Positions 17,148-26,155 of a stretch of 64,000 nucleotides of DNA are shown here, piece by piece (position 1 is the stretch's first letter; the number at the start of each line of letters is the position of its first letter). The notes under the pieces were generated by a model. It was not told the DNA's origin. It worked only from the letters and a program-made list of their open reading frames with translations, and ran no database searches. Origin of the DNA: Tissierellia bacterium (GTDB lineage Bacteria > Bacillota > Clostridia > Tissierellales > Tepidimicrobiaceae); NCBI GenBank assembly GCA_012735215.1, contig JAAYHX010000011.1, forward strand, positions 1 to 64,000, read 5' to 3'. The translations under genes were made by a program, and so were the position numbers.

Positions 17148-17747
17148 TTAGTCATTTATGCTCTCTAGGTAATCTTCTAGATCCTTTCTTGTATTTAAGT
17201 TTAAGAACATATCCCAATGGGGGCTAAAAGTTCTAGCCTCTTCCTCCTGTATATAGCAGATGGGTAATTTCTTGATCAATGAATTTACCGACCTCCTATC
17301 TTCCATTAAGTGTCTCTCAATATCCCCTATCATTTCCCTTGAATAAAAAGCATTAAAGGGTTCTATCCACTGTCCATACTTAGTAATACAAGCTACAGCA
17401 TCCCTATGTTTTAATTTGCCTTTCATAAACCTTATATAACCTAAATTTATATTGGGCATATCGCAGGCTATGAAATACACAAACTTGCTGCTAGCTTCAA
17501 CTAAACCTGCATGGATACCAGATAAGGGCCCCTTGTTTGGTATTTTGTCCTCTATAATCTTATCTGTAAACCCTAGATAGTATTGTGTTTTGTTAGTAAC
17601 AACTATTATCTCATCAAACTCCCTTGCCAGCTTCTTCCTTATGCTGTCTATAAGCCTTCTTTCCTTTATCCAAAGAAACTGCTTATCAAATCCCATCCTG
17701 GTACTTTTACCTCCAGCTAGTATTACTGCTGTACCAAACTCTTTCAT
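17148..17747 (-). CDS. mobA: Molybdenum cofactor guanylyltransferase MobA
   Basis: 199-aa nucleotidyltransferase that adds GMP to the metal-pterin, giving the bis-MGD form used by FdhA. Motifs VILAGGKSTRMGFDKQFL, DKIPNKGPLSGIHAGL and FIACDMPNI (metal-binding Asp) are present. The ATG seven codons into the open frame was chosen because GGTGGG precedes it and it no longer overlaps mog. Confidence 0.93.
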   Translation of the reverse strand: MKEFGTAVILAGGKSTRMGFDKQFLWIKERRLIDSIRKKLAREFDEIIVVTNKTQYYLGFTDKIIEDKIPNKGPLSGIHAGLVEASSKFVYFIACDMPNINLGYIRFMKGKLKHRDAVACITKYGQWIEPFNAFYSREMIGDIERHLMEDRRSVNSLIKKLPICYIQEEEARTFSPHWDMFLNLNTRKDLEDYLESIND

Positions 17748-17755
17748 ATTCCCAC

Positions 17756-18244
17756 CTACCTGGCACAATCATGGGTCTGGCCCTTTAGTATTTCCAAGCC
17801 ATGGTGAACACTGTCTAATATATAATCTAAAGCTTCCTTTACAGCCTTAGGACTTCCGGGAAGGTTTATGATTAAAGTCTCCTTCCTTATACCTGCTGCT
17901 GCCCTAGAAAGCATAGCCCTTGGAGTTATGCTGAGGCTATGAAATCTTATAGCCTCAGCAATACCATTGGCCATTCTATGGCAGGCTTTAATAGTTACTT
18001 CAGGCATTACATCCCTTTTGCTAAATCCTGTACCTCCTGTAGTAAGAATTAGATCTAAGTTTAACTCATCAACCATATATATCATTTCATTTAAGAGGAC
18101 ATCCTCTTCATCAGGAAGTATTACATAGCGTTCAACCCTATACCCAAAATTCTCTACCATTTCCTTTATGGTCTTTCCACTAATATCTTCCCTTTCACCC
18201 TTATAGCCTTTATCACTAGATGTAATTATTCCCACCTTAAACAC
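17756..18244 (-). CDS. Molybdopterin adenylyltransferase, MogA/MoaB family
   Basis: 162 aa. Adenylylates molybdopterin before metal insertion by MoeA. ITSSDKGYKGEREDISG, TTGGTGFSKRDVMPE (the GGTG motif) and NLPGSPKAVKEALD are diagnostic. Start is GTG behind GGGAG. Placed 4 bp after fdhA. The family names mog and moaB are used loosely, so no symbol is given. Confidence 0.93.
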   Translation of the reverse strand: MFKVGIITSSDKGYKGEREDISGKTIKEMVENFGYRVERYVILPDEEDVLLNEMIYMVDELNLDLILTTGGTGFSKRDVMPEVTIKACHRMANGIAEAIRFHSLSITPRAMLSRAAAGIRKETLIINLPGSPKAVKEALDYILDSVHHGLEILKGQTHDCAR

Positions 18245-18248
18245 AAGA

Positions 18249-20927
18249 TCAACTCCCTACCTTCTCTATTTTTACAGCAGCTACCTTAAGCTCTGGAATC
18301 TTTGCATGTTCATCTAGTTTAGTATTAGTCAAGTAGTTAACTGCTCCTTCAGTATAATGGAAGGGCATAAATACTACACCTTCATCTACAATTTCCGTTA
18401 CTCTGGCAGTTGTTATTATGCTTCCCCTTCTGGTGGTAAGCCTTACCTTATCCCCATTGCTAATGTTAAGCTTATTGGCCGTAGCATCATTAATCTCCAC
18501 AAAGGATTCTGGAGCTAGTTTATTTAGTCCATCCACTCGCCCTGTCATAGTTCTAGTGTGGTACTGATAGAGCAGCCTTCCAGTGGTCAATATAAAGGGA
18601 TATTCTGAATCAGGAACTTCAGCACTATCTCTATGATCTACAGCCATCAATAGTCCCTTTCCTCTGGCTATACCCTCCCTATGGAGGTACTTAGTTCCTG
18701 GATGCTTCATATAAGTACAGGGCCACTGGATACCTTCTACTTCTATCCTGTCATAGCTTATGCCTCTATAAGATGGGGTTACACTTCTTATCTCATCCAT
18801 TATTTCTGATGGATGGGAGTATTTCTTATCATGTCCTAGTCTTACCATTAGATCTGTAAGTATCTGCCAGTCAGCCTTAGCAGCTCCTACTGGCTCTATA
18901 GCCTTCCTAATCCTTTGGACCCTTCTCTCCGTATTGGTAAAGGTCCCATCCTTTTCAGCAAAGGAGGCAGCAGGAAGGACTACATCTGCAAGTTCTGCAG
19001 TTTCAGTAAGGAAAATATCTTGAACTATTAAAAAGTCTAAACTAGTTAAAGCCTTCTTCACATGATTTATATCCGGATCTGAAACCATAGGGTTTTCTCC
19101 CATTATATATAGGAACTTTATCTTTCCCTTCTCAGCTTCATCTAGAATCTCAGGCACTGTCAAGCCCACCTTGCTGGGAAGCTTGACCTTCCATACCCTT
19201 TCAAATTTTTCTCTCGCCTCATCCTTAAATACCTTCTGGTACCCTGGCAGGTCTGTTGGGAGCCCTCCCATATCGCAAGCTCCTTGAACATTGTTCTGCC
19301 CTCTTAGAGGGTTTATACCTGCTCCCTCTTTTCCTATATTGCCACAGATTAGGCTTAGATTAGATAAACTCATTACAGAATGGGTTCCGGTAGTGTGTTG
19401 GGTAATACCCATTGCATAGTATATGCCAGCCCTTTCAGCCTCAGCATAGATACGGGCTGCCTTTATTATATCTTCCTTATCCACTCCGCATATTTCAGCT
19501 GCTAGCTCTGGAGTATAATCCTTTACAACCTTCTTTAACTCCTCAAAGTTTTCTGTATGCTTGTCAACAAAGTCCCTATCATACAGCTTGTTTTCAATTA
19601 TCACATGGATCATTCCATTTATAAGGGCTATATTTGTTCCTGGCTTAATCTGTAAGAACACATCAGCATAATCAGCTAGCTCTATTCTTCTTGGATCTGC
19701 TACAATTAGCTTTGTTCCCCTTCTAATAGCCTGTTTCATAAAAGTGCCTATTACAGGGTGGTTTTCTGTGGTATTAGATCCTATTACAAACATGGCATCA
19801 TTATCCAATACTTCTTCAATGCTATTGGTCATAGCTCCACTTCCTAAAGTAGTTGCAAGACCTGCAACTGTTGAAGCATGTCAGAGGCGGGCACAGTGGT
19901 CTACATTGTTGGTACCTATCAGAGCCCGGAACATCTTTTGGAATAGGTAGTTTTCCTCATTGGTACATCGGGCAGATGTTAATCCTGCTAGACTATTTGG
20001 ACCATACTTAGCCTTGCTTTCTTTTATCTTTGAAACTATTAGGTCATATACTTCTTCCCAGCTGGCTTCCTCAAACTTACCATTTCTCTTTATCAAAGGT
20101 GTTTTCAATCTATCAGTGTGGTTTATAAAAGAGTAGCCAAACCTTCCTTTGACGCACAATAATCCATTATTGGGTTTACCCTCAGCTGGCTCCACTCCTA
20201 CTACTTGGTTACCTTTAACTAGCAGATACATCTGGCAGCCTACTCCACAGTAGGAACAGGTTGTCTTTACCTTCTTTACTTCCCAAGCCCTATACCTAAT
20301 CTTCCTCTTTGGCAGCAATGCCCCTACGGGACAAGCAGCCACACAGTTGCCACAGGATACACAGGTGGATTTAGCCAATCCCATATCAAAGGGGGTAGAC
20401 ACCTTAGTCTTAAATCCCCTGTTTTCAAAGCCAATTGCACTGGTGCCCTGTAGCTGGTCACAGACTCTAACACACTTTCCGCAGAGTATACACTTGTTTG
20501 GATCATAGGTATAGAAGTGATTAGAATCATCTATGGAATAATCTCTCTTCTCTCCTAAATAGCTACCTTTTTCAACCCCATATTCGTAACAGTAATCCTG
20601 CAGCTTGCAATCTCCTGACTTTTCGCAGGTAAGGCAGTCTTCTGGGTGGTTTGAAAAGAGCAAATCCAGAATCTCTCTCCTTGTCCTTACTACCTTATCA
20701 CTATGGGTTTCTACCTCCATCCCATCCCTTACCTTAGTGGTACAGGAGGCCTCTAGCTTGTTCTTCCCCTTTAATTCTACCAAACACAGCCTACAAGCCC
20801 CATAGGGATTAAGCCTCTCATCATGGCAAAGGGTAGGGATAGGAATATCCAATCTATTACAGGCTTCAAGGATAGTGATGTCATCCTCTACCTGATACTC
20901 TACACCATTAATGGTTATCCTAACCAT
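18249..20927 (-). CDS. fdhA: Selenocysteine formate dehydrogenase catalytic subunit FdhA
   Basis: 892 aa when the in-frame TGA at 19881-19883 is read as selenocysteine (residue 349). Before it is VDHCARL and after it HASTVAGLATTLG, the invariant active-site context of FdhF-type enzymes. N-terminal domains: [2Fe-2S] (CHDERLNPYGACRLC), His-Cys cluster region (CLTCEKSGDCKLQDYC), two [4Fe-4S] (CILCGKCVRVC and CVSCGNCVAAC), then a [4Fe-4S]/bis-MGD domain from ~230 (CSYCGVGCQ). It oxidises formate or reduces CO2 and passes electrons to the NuoEF-like subunits. The ATG behind GGGAG overlaps the upstream stop by 8 nt; the longer frame is not needed. Confidence 0.97.
19851..19869 (-). ncRNA. SECIS hairpin of fdhA
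   Basis: Eleven nucleotides after the TGA, AGTTGC and GCAACT pair around the loop AGGTCTT. The GTTGC-AGGTCT apex matches the SelB-binding apex of the E. coli fdhF SECIS. This supports recoding rather than a premature stop. Confidence 0.85.
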
Positions 20928-21876
20928 TGTATTCAACTCCCATCTCCTCTTCTTCATGAGCCAAAAGCTTATCTAATAAATCCTTAAGGCCCAAGGCATC
21001 CTTCCATGTAGCTTCTATGAATCCTTCCTCACCCTTTATATATGGCTTATCCGGGTCATCTACATAGAGGAACTCGGTAGTAAGCCTTCCTTTTAGGCAC
21101 AAGGGTCTGCCTCCATTAGCTTCCTTGGCCCTAACTGCCACATTCCTTCCATCCTTAGATAATATTTCAAAGCTGCACCCATACTCACAGACCTTACACT
21201 TAACTTCTCTTTTATGGTACTCCCAAGATCTTCCCTTGTTAAGCAGCCTCTTATCCACTAAGGCTCCTACAGGGCAAACAGTAACACACCTATTACAGGA
21301 CACACAGCTGGACTTATCAAAGTTAAAATCAGCATCTATTACTATTCTAGTATCAAAGCCCCTTCCTCCAAAGGAAAGGACCCTTCTATCTTGAACTTGG
21401 CTGCAGGTTCTGACGCATTTGCCACAAAGGATACATTTGCTGTCATCCTTTAGTATGTATGGACTTGTAGTATCCACATAGGATGGCCTTCTAGCACCAT
21501 AATGCTCTCTAAATTTCACATCATACCTATAGGCATATTCTTGTAGGAGACACTCCCCTGCTTTTTGGCAGGTCAAACAATCATTAGGATGGTTGTCTAG
21601 AAGCAATTGAAGTATCTCTTTTCTTGAGCTTACTACCCTGTCAGATTCCGTATGGATAACCATTCCATCCCTGACTTTGGTGGAACAAGCTGTCTGTAGT
21701 TTCCTACTGCCTTCAATTTCCACTAGGCACAATCTACAGGCTCCTACCACTTCTAAATTTGGATCATAGCATAGGGCTGGTATATCTATGCCCACTTCCC
21801 TAGCTGCCTGGATTATAAAATATCCTTCTGGCACCGTAACCCTTTTTCCATCTATAACAACATTCACTTCTCTCAT
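20920..21876 (-). CDS. NuoG/HydA-like iron-sulfur subunit of the formate dehydrogenase complex
   Basis: 318 aa. Order of domains: plant-type [2Fe-2S] (CYDPNLEVVGACRLC), NADH_G His-Cys cluster (CLTCQKAGECLLQEYA), two [4Fe-4S] (CILCGKCVRTC, CVSCNRCVTVC) and a C-terminal Fe4S4 motif of the molybdopterin-oxidoreductase type (CKVCEYGCSFEI), but no catalytic H-cluster or pterin domain. It is thus an electron-wiring subunit that duplicates the N-terminus of FdhA next door. ATG chosen because GGGAGG is upstream; the longer frame overlaps the NuoF gene. Confidence 0.88.
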   Translation of the reverse strand: MREVNVVIDGKRVTVPEGYFIIQAAREVGIDIPALCYDPNLEVVGACRLCLVEIEGSRKLQTACSTKVRDGMVIHTESDRVVSSRKEILQLLLDNHPNDCLTCQKAGECLLQEYAYRYDVKFREHYGARRPSYVDTTSPYILKDDSKCILCGKCVRTCSQVQDRRVLSFGGRGFDTRIVIDADFNFDKSSCVSCNRCVTVCPVGALVDKRLLNKGRSWEYHKREVKCKVCEYGCSFEILSKDGRNVAVRAKEANGGRPLCLKGRLTTEFLYVDDPDKPYIKGEEGFIEATWKDALGLKDLLDKLLAHEEEEMGVEYNG

Positions 21877-21893
21877 AAGTATTCCTCCCAGCT

Positions 21894-23780
21894 CTATCTC
21901 TTTATTACTGCCCCAACTGGACATACTTCCATACAGGCACCACATTTAATACATTTTTCAGTATCTATTACATGTCTTTCCTTTACCTTACCCCTTATGG
22001 CTGAAACAGGACAGCTTCTAGCACACTTGGTACATCCTATACATTTGTCTGTAATGTAAAACTCTAACAGTGCTTGACAGGCTCCTGCAGGACATCTCTT
22101 ATCATATATGTGGGCTTCATATTCATCTCTAAAGTATTTTAAGGTAGATATTACAGGATTTGCTGCAGTTTGTCCTAGTCCACAAAGGGAGCCGCTGGTG
22201 ATGATCTCTGCTAAAGATTCTAACCTGTCCAAGTCTTCAGCCCTTCCTTCCCCTGCAGTTATCCTTTCCAGTATTTCTAACATTCTCTTAGTTCCTTCCC
22301 TGCATGGAACACATTTACCACAGGATTCGTCCACAGTAAAATCCAAGAAAAATCTTGCTATATCTACCATACAATCACTTTCATCTAGTACTATCATGCC
22401 GCCAGAACCCATTATGGAACCAATCTTGCTTAGGGAGCCGAAATCTACTGGAGTATCTAGATATTCTTCTGGAATACACCCTCCCGAAGGTCCTCCCGTT
22501 TGAACTGCCTTAAATTTCCTGTCCTTTTCAATTCCTCCACCAATATCAAATATTATTTCCCTTAATGTGGTTCCCATAGGCACTTCAACCAGGCCAGTAT
22601 TCTTCACCTTGCCTCCTAAGGCAAATACTTTAGTTCCAGAAGAATCCTCAGTACCTATACTTCTAAACCAATCTGCTCCCTTTAAGAGGATTGGCGGAAC
22701 ATTTGCAAAGGTTTCAACATTGTTAATGATAGTAGGCTTGCCCCATAAGCCTTTATGGGCAGTTCTCTCCACCTTAGGTCTTGGCATTCCACGACGTCCT
22801 TCTATGGACTCCATGAGAGCTGTCCCTTCGCCACACACAAAGGCCCCTGCTCCTAGCCTTAACTCAATATCAAAGCTGAAATCCGTTCCAAGTATATTCC
22901 TTCCTAAAAGACCCATTTCCTTAGCCTGTTTTATAGCTATCTTTAACCTTTCCACTGCTACAGGGTATTCTGCCCTTATATATATATATCCTTGTTCTGC
23001 TCCTATGGCATATCCGCAAAGAGCCATGCCTTCAAGTACGGAATGGGGATCTCCTTCAAGTATACTCCTATCCATAAAGGCCCCCGGATCTCCTTCATCT
23101 GCATTACAGATTACGTATTTTTGATCTGCATCATACTTAAAGGCTGTCTCCCACTTCCTGCCTGTTGGAAAGCCAGCTCCTCCTCTTCCTCTTAGGTTAG
23201 AATCCTTAACCATATTTATAACTTCTTCTTGAGTCATCTCAGTTATTGCCTTGGCTAAAGCTTGATAGCCGTCAAGGGCAATGTATTCTTTTATATCGTT
23301 GTAATCTATAATCCCACAATTTCTTAAAGCTATCTTTTTCTGTTTATTGTAGAAGTTAACCTGAGATACATGCTTTATCTTGCCACTTTCAATAGCCCCT
23401 TCGTTAAGCAGTCTTTCCACAACTACATTTTCACATAGGTGCTTATCTACAATCTCATCTATGTCGTCCATTTTAACCCTGCTGTAAAATATGCCTTCAG
23501 GGTATACTTCAATATTTGGTCCAGATTCACATAGGCCAAAACATCCAGCAATGCTTACTTCTACATGGATCAATCCTTTTTCTAATATCCTCTTTTCAAA
23601 TCTAGCCTTCATTTCCTCCACATTGGAAGAATGACATCCTGGCCCTCCGCATATTAGAATAAGCTTCTTATTTAAAGCTCCTTCCTTATCTAGTATTTCT
23701 TCCTGCAGTTTATGCAGCTTTAAATCCATTTTCTTCAAAGTATTTTCCCTTATCTTCTTCAACTCTTCTACTGTTATCAT
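21894..23780 (-). CDS. NuoF/HydB-like NADH-binding flavoprotein subunit
   Basis: 628 aa. N-terminal thioredoxin-like [2Fe-2S] domain (LICGGPGCHSSN, AGCFGLCESGP), then the NuoF core with the NADH/FMN motifs GRGGAGFPTGRKW and GAGAFVCGEGTAL, SLBB region, [4Fe-4S] ESCGKCVPCREGTKRM, and two C-terminal ferredoxin clusters (CIGCTKCARSC, CIKCGACMEVC). It exchanges electrons with NAD(H). The same three-domain form occurs in electron-bifurcating hydrogenases and formate dehydrogenases. Second gene of the operon. Confidence 0.95.
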   Translation of the reverse strand: MITVEELKKIRENTLKKMDLKLHKLQEEILDKEGALNKKLILICGGPGCHSSNVEEMKARFEKRILEKGLIHVEVSIAGCFGLCESGPNIEVYPEGIFYSRVKMDDIDEIVDKHLCENVVVERLLNEGAIESGKIKHVSQVNFYNKQKKIALRNCGIIDYNDIKEYIALDGYQALAKAITEMTQEEVINMVKDSNLRGRGGAGFPTGRKWETAFKYDADQKYVICNADEGDPGAFMDRSILEGDPHSVLEGMALCGYAIGAEQGYIYIRAEYPVAVERLKIAIKQAKEMGLLGRNILGTDFSFDIELRLGAGAFVCGEGTALMESIEGRRGMPRPKVERTAHKGLWGKPTIINNVETFANVPPILLKGADWFRSIGTEDSSGTKVFALGGKVKNTGLVEVPMGTTLREIIFDIGGGIEKDRKFKAVQTGGPSGGCIPEEYLDTPVDFGSLSKIGSIMGSGGMIVLDESDCMVDIARFFLDFTVDESCGKCVPCREGTKRMLEILERITAGEGRAEDLDRLESLAEIITSGSLCGLGQTAANPVISTLKYFRDEYEAHIYDKRCPAGACQALLEFYITDKCIGCTKCARSCPVSAIRGKVKERHVIDTEKCIKCGACMEVCPVGAVIKR

Positions 23781-23797
23781 TCATTTTACCTCCCACT

Positions 23798-24283
23798 CTA
23801 TCTATAACTATTTATTATCTCTTCTACTTTATCCAAGGTAAGCTTTCCATAAATCTTATTGTTTATCATCATTACAGGTGCAAGGCCGCAGGCACCTAAG
23901 CACCTAGTGGCATCAATGGAAAACTTCCCATCTGGAGTAGTTTGTCCCTCTTTTATGGCTAGTAATTCTTCTAGTTTAGCTAGTATATCCTGTCCACCTT
24001 TTACATAACACGCTGTACCTAAACAAACGCCTATTACATTTTCTCCCTTTGGTACCAATGAGAATTGAGAATAGAAAGTAGCCACACCGTATATCTCTGA
24101 TAGGGGAGTTTTTAACTCCTTTGAAATGAGCTCCATAATCTCTAAAGGTATGTATCCAAATAAATCCTGGGTTTCATGAAGTGCCATCATCAGAATTCCT
24201 TTTTTGGATCTGTTTTCTTTCATGAAGTCCATTAACTTCTGTATTTTGTTCCTATTGCCTTCCCAATTGAAATTAAACTTCAT
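23798..24283 (-). CDS. NuoE/HydC-like [2Fe-2S] subunit
   Basis: 161 aa thioredoxin-fold subunit. The cluster cysteines are in GVCLGTACYVKG and ATRCLGACGLAPVMMIN. GVATFYSQFSLVPKG is typical. It is the first gene of the Fdh operon behind an AGAGGAGG site. With the NuoF- and NuoG-like partners it forms the NAD(H) module. Confidence 0.95.
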   Translation of the reverse strand: MKFNFNWEGNRNKIQKLMDFMKENRSKKGILMMALHETQDLFGYIPLEIMELISKELKTPLSEIYGVATFYSQFSLVPKGENVIGVCLGTACYVKGGQDILAKLEELLAIKEGQTTPDGKFSIDATRCLGACGLAPVMMINNKIYGKLTLDKVEEIINSYR

Positions 24284-24347
24284 CCTATAGCCTCCTCTTT
24301 ATATTGATTGAATGTGGTATTTATGGTAAAGGTTTCCTAATCCTTAT

Positions 24348-24374
24348 AAAAAAAGACAGCTTATTTACGCTGCC
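24348..24374 (-). terminator. Terminator downstream of the gshA-like gene
   Basis: GGCAGC and GCTGTC with an 8-nt loop followed by seven T on the minus strand. It lies 137 nt past the gshA-like stop and just before the probable fdh promoter. The remaining gap between the two genes shows nothing else. Confidence 0.75.
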
Positions 24375-24510
24375 CTTATTTAATGCTAATTCAAAAAAGT
24401 ATTCTATCCTTGGTAAGATATTATACTTTTTTAAAATAATAGACAATTTTAAATATATGATAAATTATTTTCCCTTTCTAGTCAACAATCCATATATTTC
24501 AAACTTAGTT

Positions 24511-25821
24511 TTAAAGCTTGGTAATATCCATCAACAAATTGTTTAGAATACACCAATTTAATGATTCCTTTTTCCCTAGCTCTTCTCTCTCCCTTATTAG
24601 CTGGCGTGGATTCTTTTTAACTAACAAGATCTTTTCAAGGGGCTCCAAATATTTTAACTCTCTTATCTTGAGTCCTTTCTTAGAAAGATCTACAAGGCTG
24701 CGGCCTATTTCAAATACTTTCAAGTCCTTCATCTGACCTTCCAAACCCTTTTCAACTATGCTTTTTTTAGCTTCTCTCATGTCCCTTTCATCTATGTCTT
24801 TAACGTATTCATATATGGCATTTAGATTTTCCCTGTTGTAAAAAAGGCCTTTTATGAGAGTTGCCGCCGATAGGTTCAAGGGATATGGAATAGCATCAAA
24901 CATTCTAATTTCAACATATCCTTTTGTTCTTACATCAGGAAATACCATAGTCAACACATGTTCCAACTCCTCAAGGGTAAGACTTTTACCATGGAAGATC
25001 TCTCTACCTAATTTATCACCAGTAGGGTAAGTGTTTTTCCCATCAAATATGAAAATCGGAGGAACATTCAATATATATTCAGCATATTTTCTGTATCCAA
25101 AATCCTCATCAAATACCCCAGGTACAATACCACTTCTGTCCCTATCACAATTCTCCCATATAGCAGCCCTTAAACTGTACTTATCCCAAATTCCTCCTTC
25201 AAAGTAATATCCGCTGTCAAAAATGGCGTACAATACTGGAGAAAGGGCGCTGGCCACTTTGAATTTCTTTATATAGTCTTCCTCAGAATCATAATCAATA
25301 GACACCTGGAAAGAAGCTGTGCCCTTCATCATATTATGGGCATATTTCCCCTTTGTCTTGAAGTACTCATACATGTATTCATACCTCTTTTTAGGAATCA
25401 TCTTGATATCATTGATCCTTGATACAGGATGGTATGCAACAGTAATAAGAGCTTGATTTTTTCTTTCCAGTATTGGTATTATCTCATATAAAAAGTCAAG
25501 ATATTCCTTCTCCAGCTCTTCTATAGACTCCTGAGGACTTATGCTTAATTCCAGTTGACTAGCTGGCTCTAAAGTTATATACTTTTTCTTACTGCTAAGA
25601 CCCAGTATATGTTCCCCCTCATAGCTACCAGTCCAGCCCCTCTTTTCTAAGTCCTTAAGTGTTTCAGCAACTCCATCCTTGCCATAATATGATATAGTTC
25701 TTAGGGAGTTCTTATCCACTATGAAATGTTCAACCTCTATACCCACCTTGAATTCTTCCTGCCTTTTTTCATGTTCTTTAAAATAACTAGCAATATAATT
25801 TATTTGGTCAATGTAATCCAC
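24511..25821 (-). CDS. gshA: Glutamate-cysteine ligase-like protein
   Basis: 436 aa of the GCS2 (plant/alphaproteobacterial) type. Motifs VGIEVEHFIVDK, ITLEPASQLELSISP, MMKGTASFQVSIDY (the metal/substrate region) and VEIRMFDAIPYPLNLSAAT are clear. It would form gamma-glutamylcysteine from Glu and Cys. No glutathione synthetase lies next to it, so the end product may be gamma-glutamylcysteine or another gamma-glutamyl compound. Start is GTG with GGGG 8 nt upstream. A perfect 11-bp inverted repeat lies 60-96 nt upstream of the start. Confidence 0.85.
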   Translation of the reverse strand: MDYIDQINYIASYFKEHEKRQEEFKVGIEVEHFIVDKNSLRTISYYGKDGVAETLKDLEKRGWTGSYEGEHILGLSSKKKYITLEPASQLELSISPQESIEELEKEYLDFLYEIIPILERKNQALITVAYHPVSRINDIKMIPKKRYEYMYEYFKTKGKYAHNMMKGTASFQVSIDYDSEEDYIKKFKVASALSPVLYAIFDSGYYFEGGIWDKYSLRAAIWENCDRDRSGIVPGVFDEDFGYRKYAEYILNVPPIFIFDGKNTYPTGDKLGREIFHGKSLTLEELEHVLTMVFPDVRTKGYVEIRMFDAIPYPLNLSAATLIKGLFYNRENLNAIYEYVKDIDERDMREAKKSIVEKGLEGQMKDLKVFEIGRSLVDLSKKGLKIRELKYLEPLEKILLVKKNPRQLIREREELGKKESLNWCILNNLLMDITKL

Positions 25822-25880
25822 TAAAATATCCCCTTTCTATGTAAAATTGAAATTTTCACTTATCCACATCCTTTTAATTT

Positions 25881-25917
25881 CAAAATAGCTCTAATCAGTA
25901 AAACATGAGCTATTTTG
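25881..25917. repeat. Perfect inverted repeat upstream of the gshA-like gene
   Basis: CAAAATAGCTC and GAGCTATTTTG arms (11 bp) with a 15-nt spacer. There is no T run behind it on either strand, so an operator or leader hairpin is more likely than a terminator. The rest of the 334-bp gap (25822-26155) holds AT-rich promoter-like sequence and the terminator of the peptide transporter. Confidence 0.6.
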
Positions 25918-26092
25918 GTAGAGTATTAATACCCAAATTTTAATAAATGTAACTATGGACTCAGGGGCTATAAGTGTGTATTTTATCTTAATATCCTTAT
26001 CATAATATGTAAGTCTTTTCACTATTAATATTTTATAAGTATAGGCTTTATATACCATCCCTTGGAACTATTTATTGATTTCACAAAAATGA

Positions 26093-26131
26093 AACACTGG
26101 ACAGCTAGCCTTAGGCTAACCGTCCAGTGTT
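26093..26131 (-). terminator. Terminator of the peptide transporter gene
   Basis: AACACTGGAC and GTCCAGTGTT form a perfect 10-bp stem with an inner GCC/GGC pair, followed on the minus strand by TTCATTTTTG. Confidence 0.8.
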
Positions 26132-26155
26132 ATTTATCCTTAAATATTTTCGATA

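Noticed and set aside
19881-19883. Two adjacent open frames in fdhA suggesting a frameshift or nonsense mutation
   Set aside because: Same frame, TGA in the conserved selenocysteine position, SECIS apex downstream. One gene.
22567-23124. 185-aa plus-strand frame opposite the NuoF-like gene
   Set aside because: Antisense shadow of conserved NADH/FMN motifs; no independent support.
25859-25867. Exact DnaA-box sequence TTATCCACA
   Set aside because: Single copy, no clustered boxes, no dnaA/dnaN or other replication genes nearby; expected by chance.
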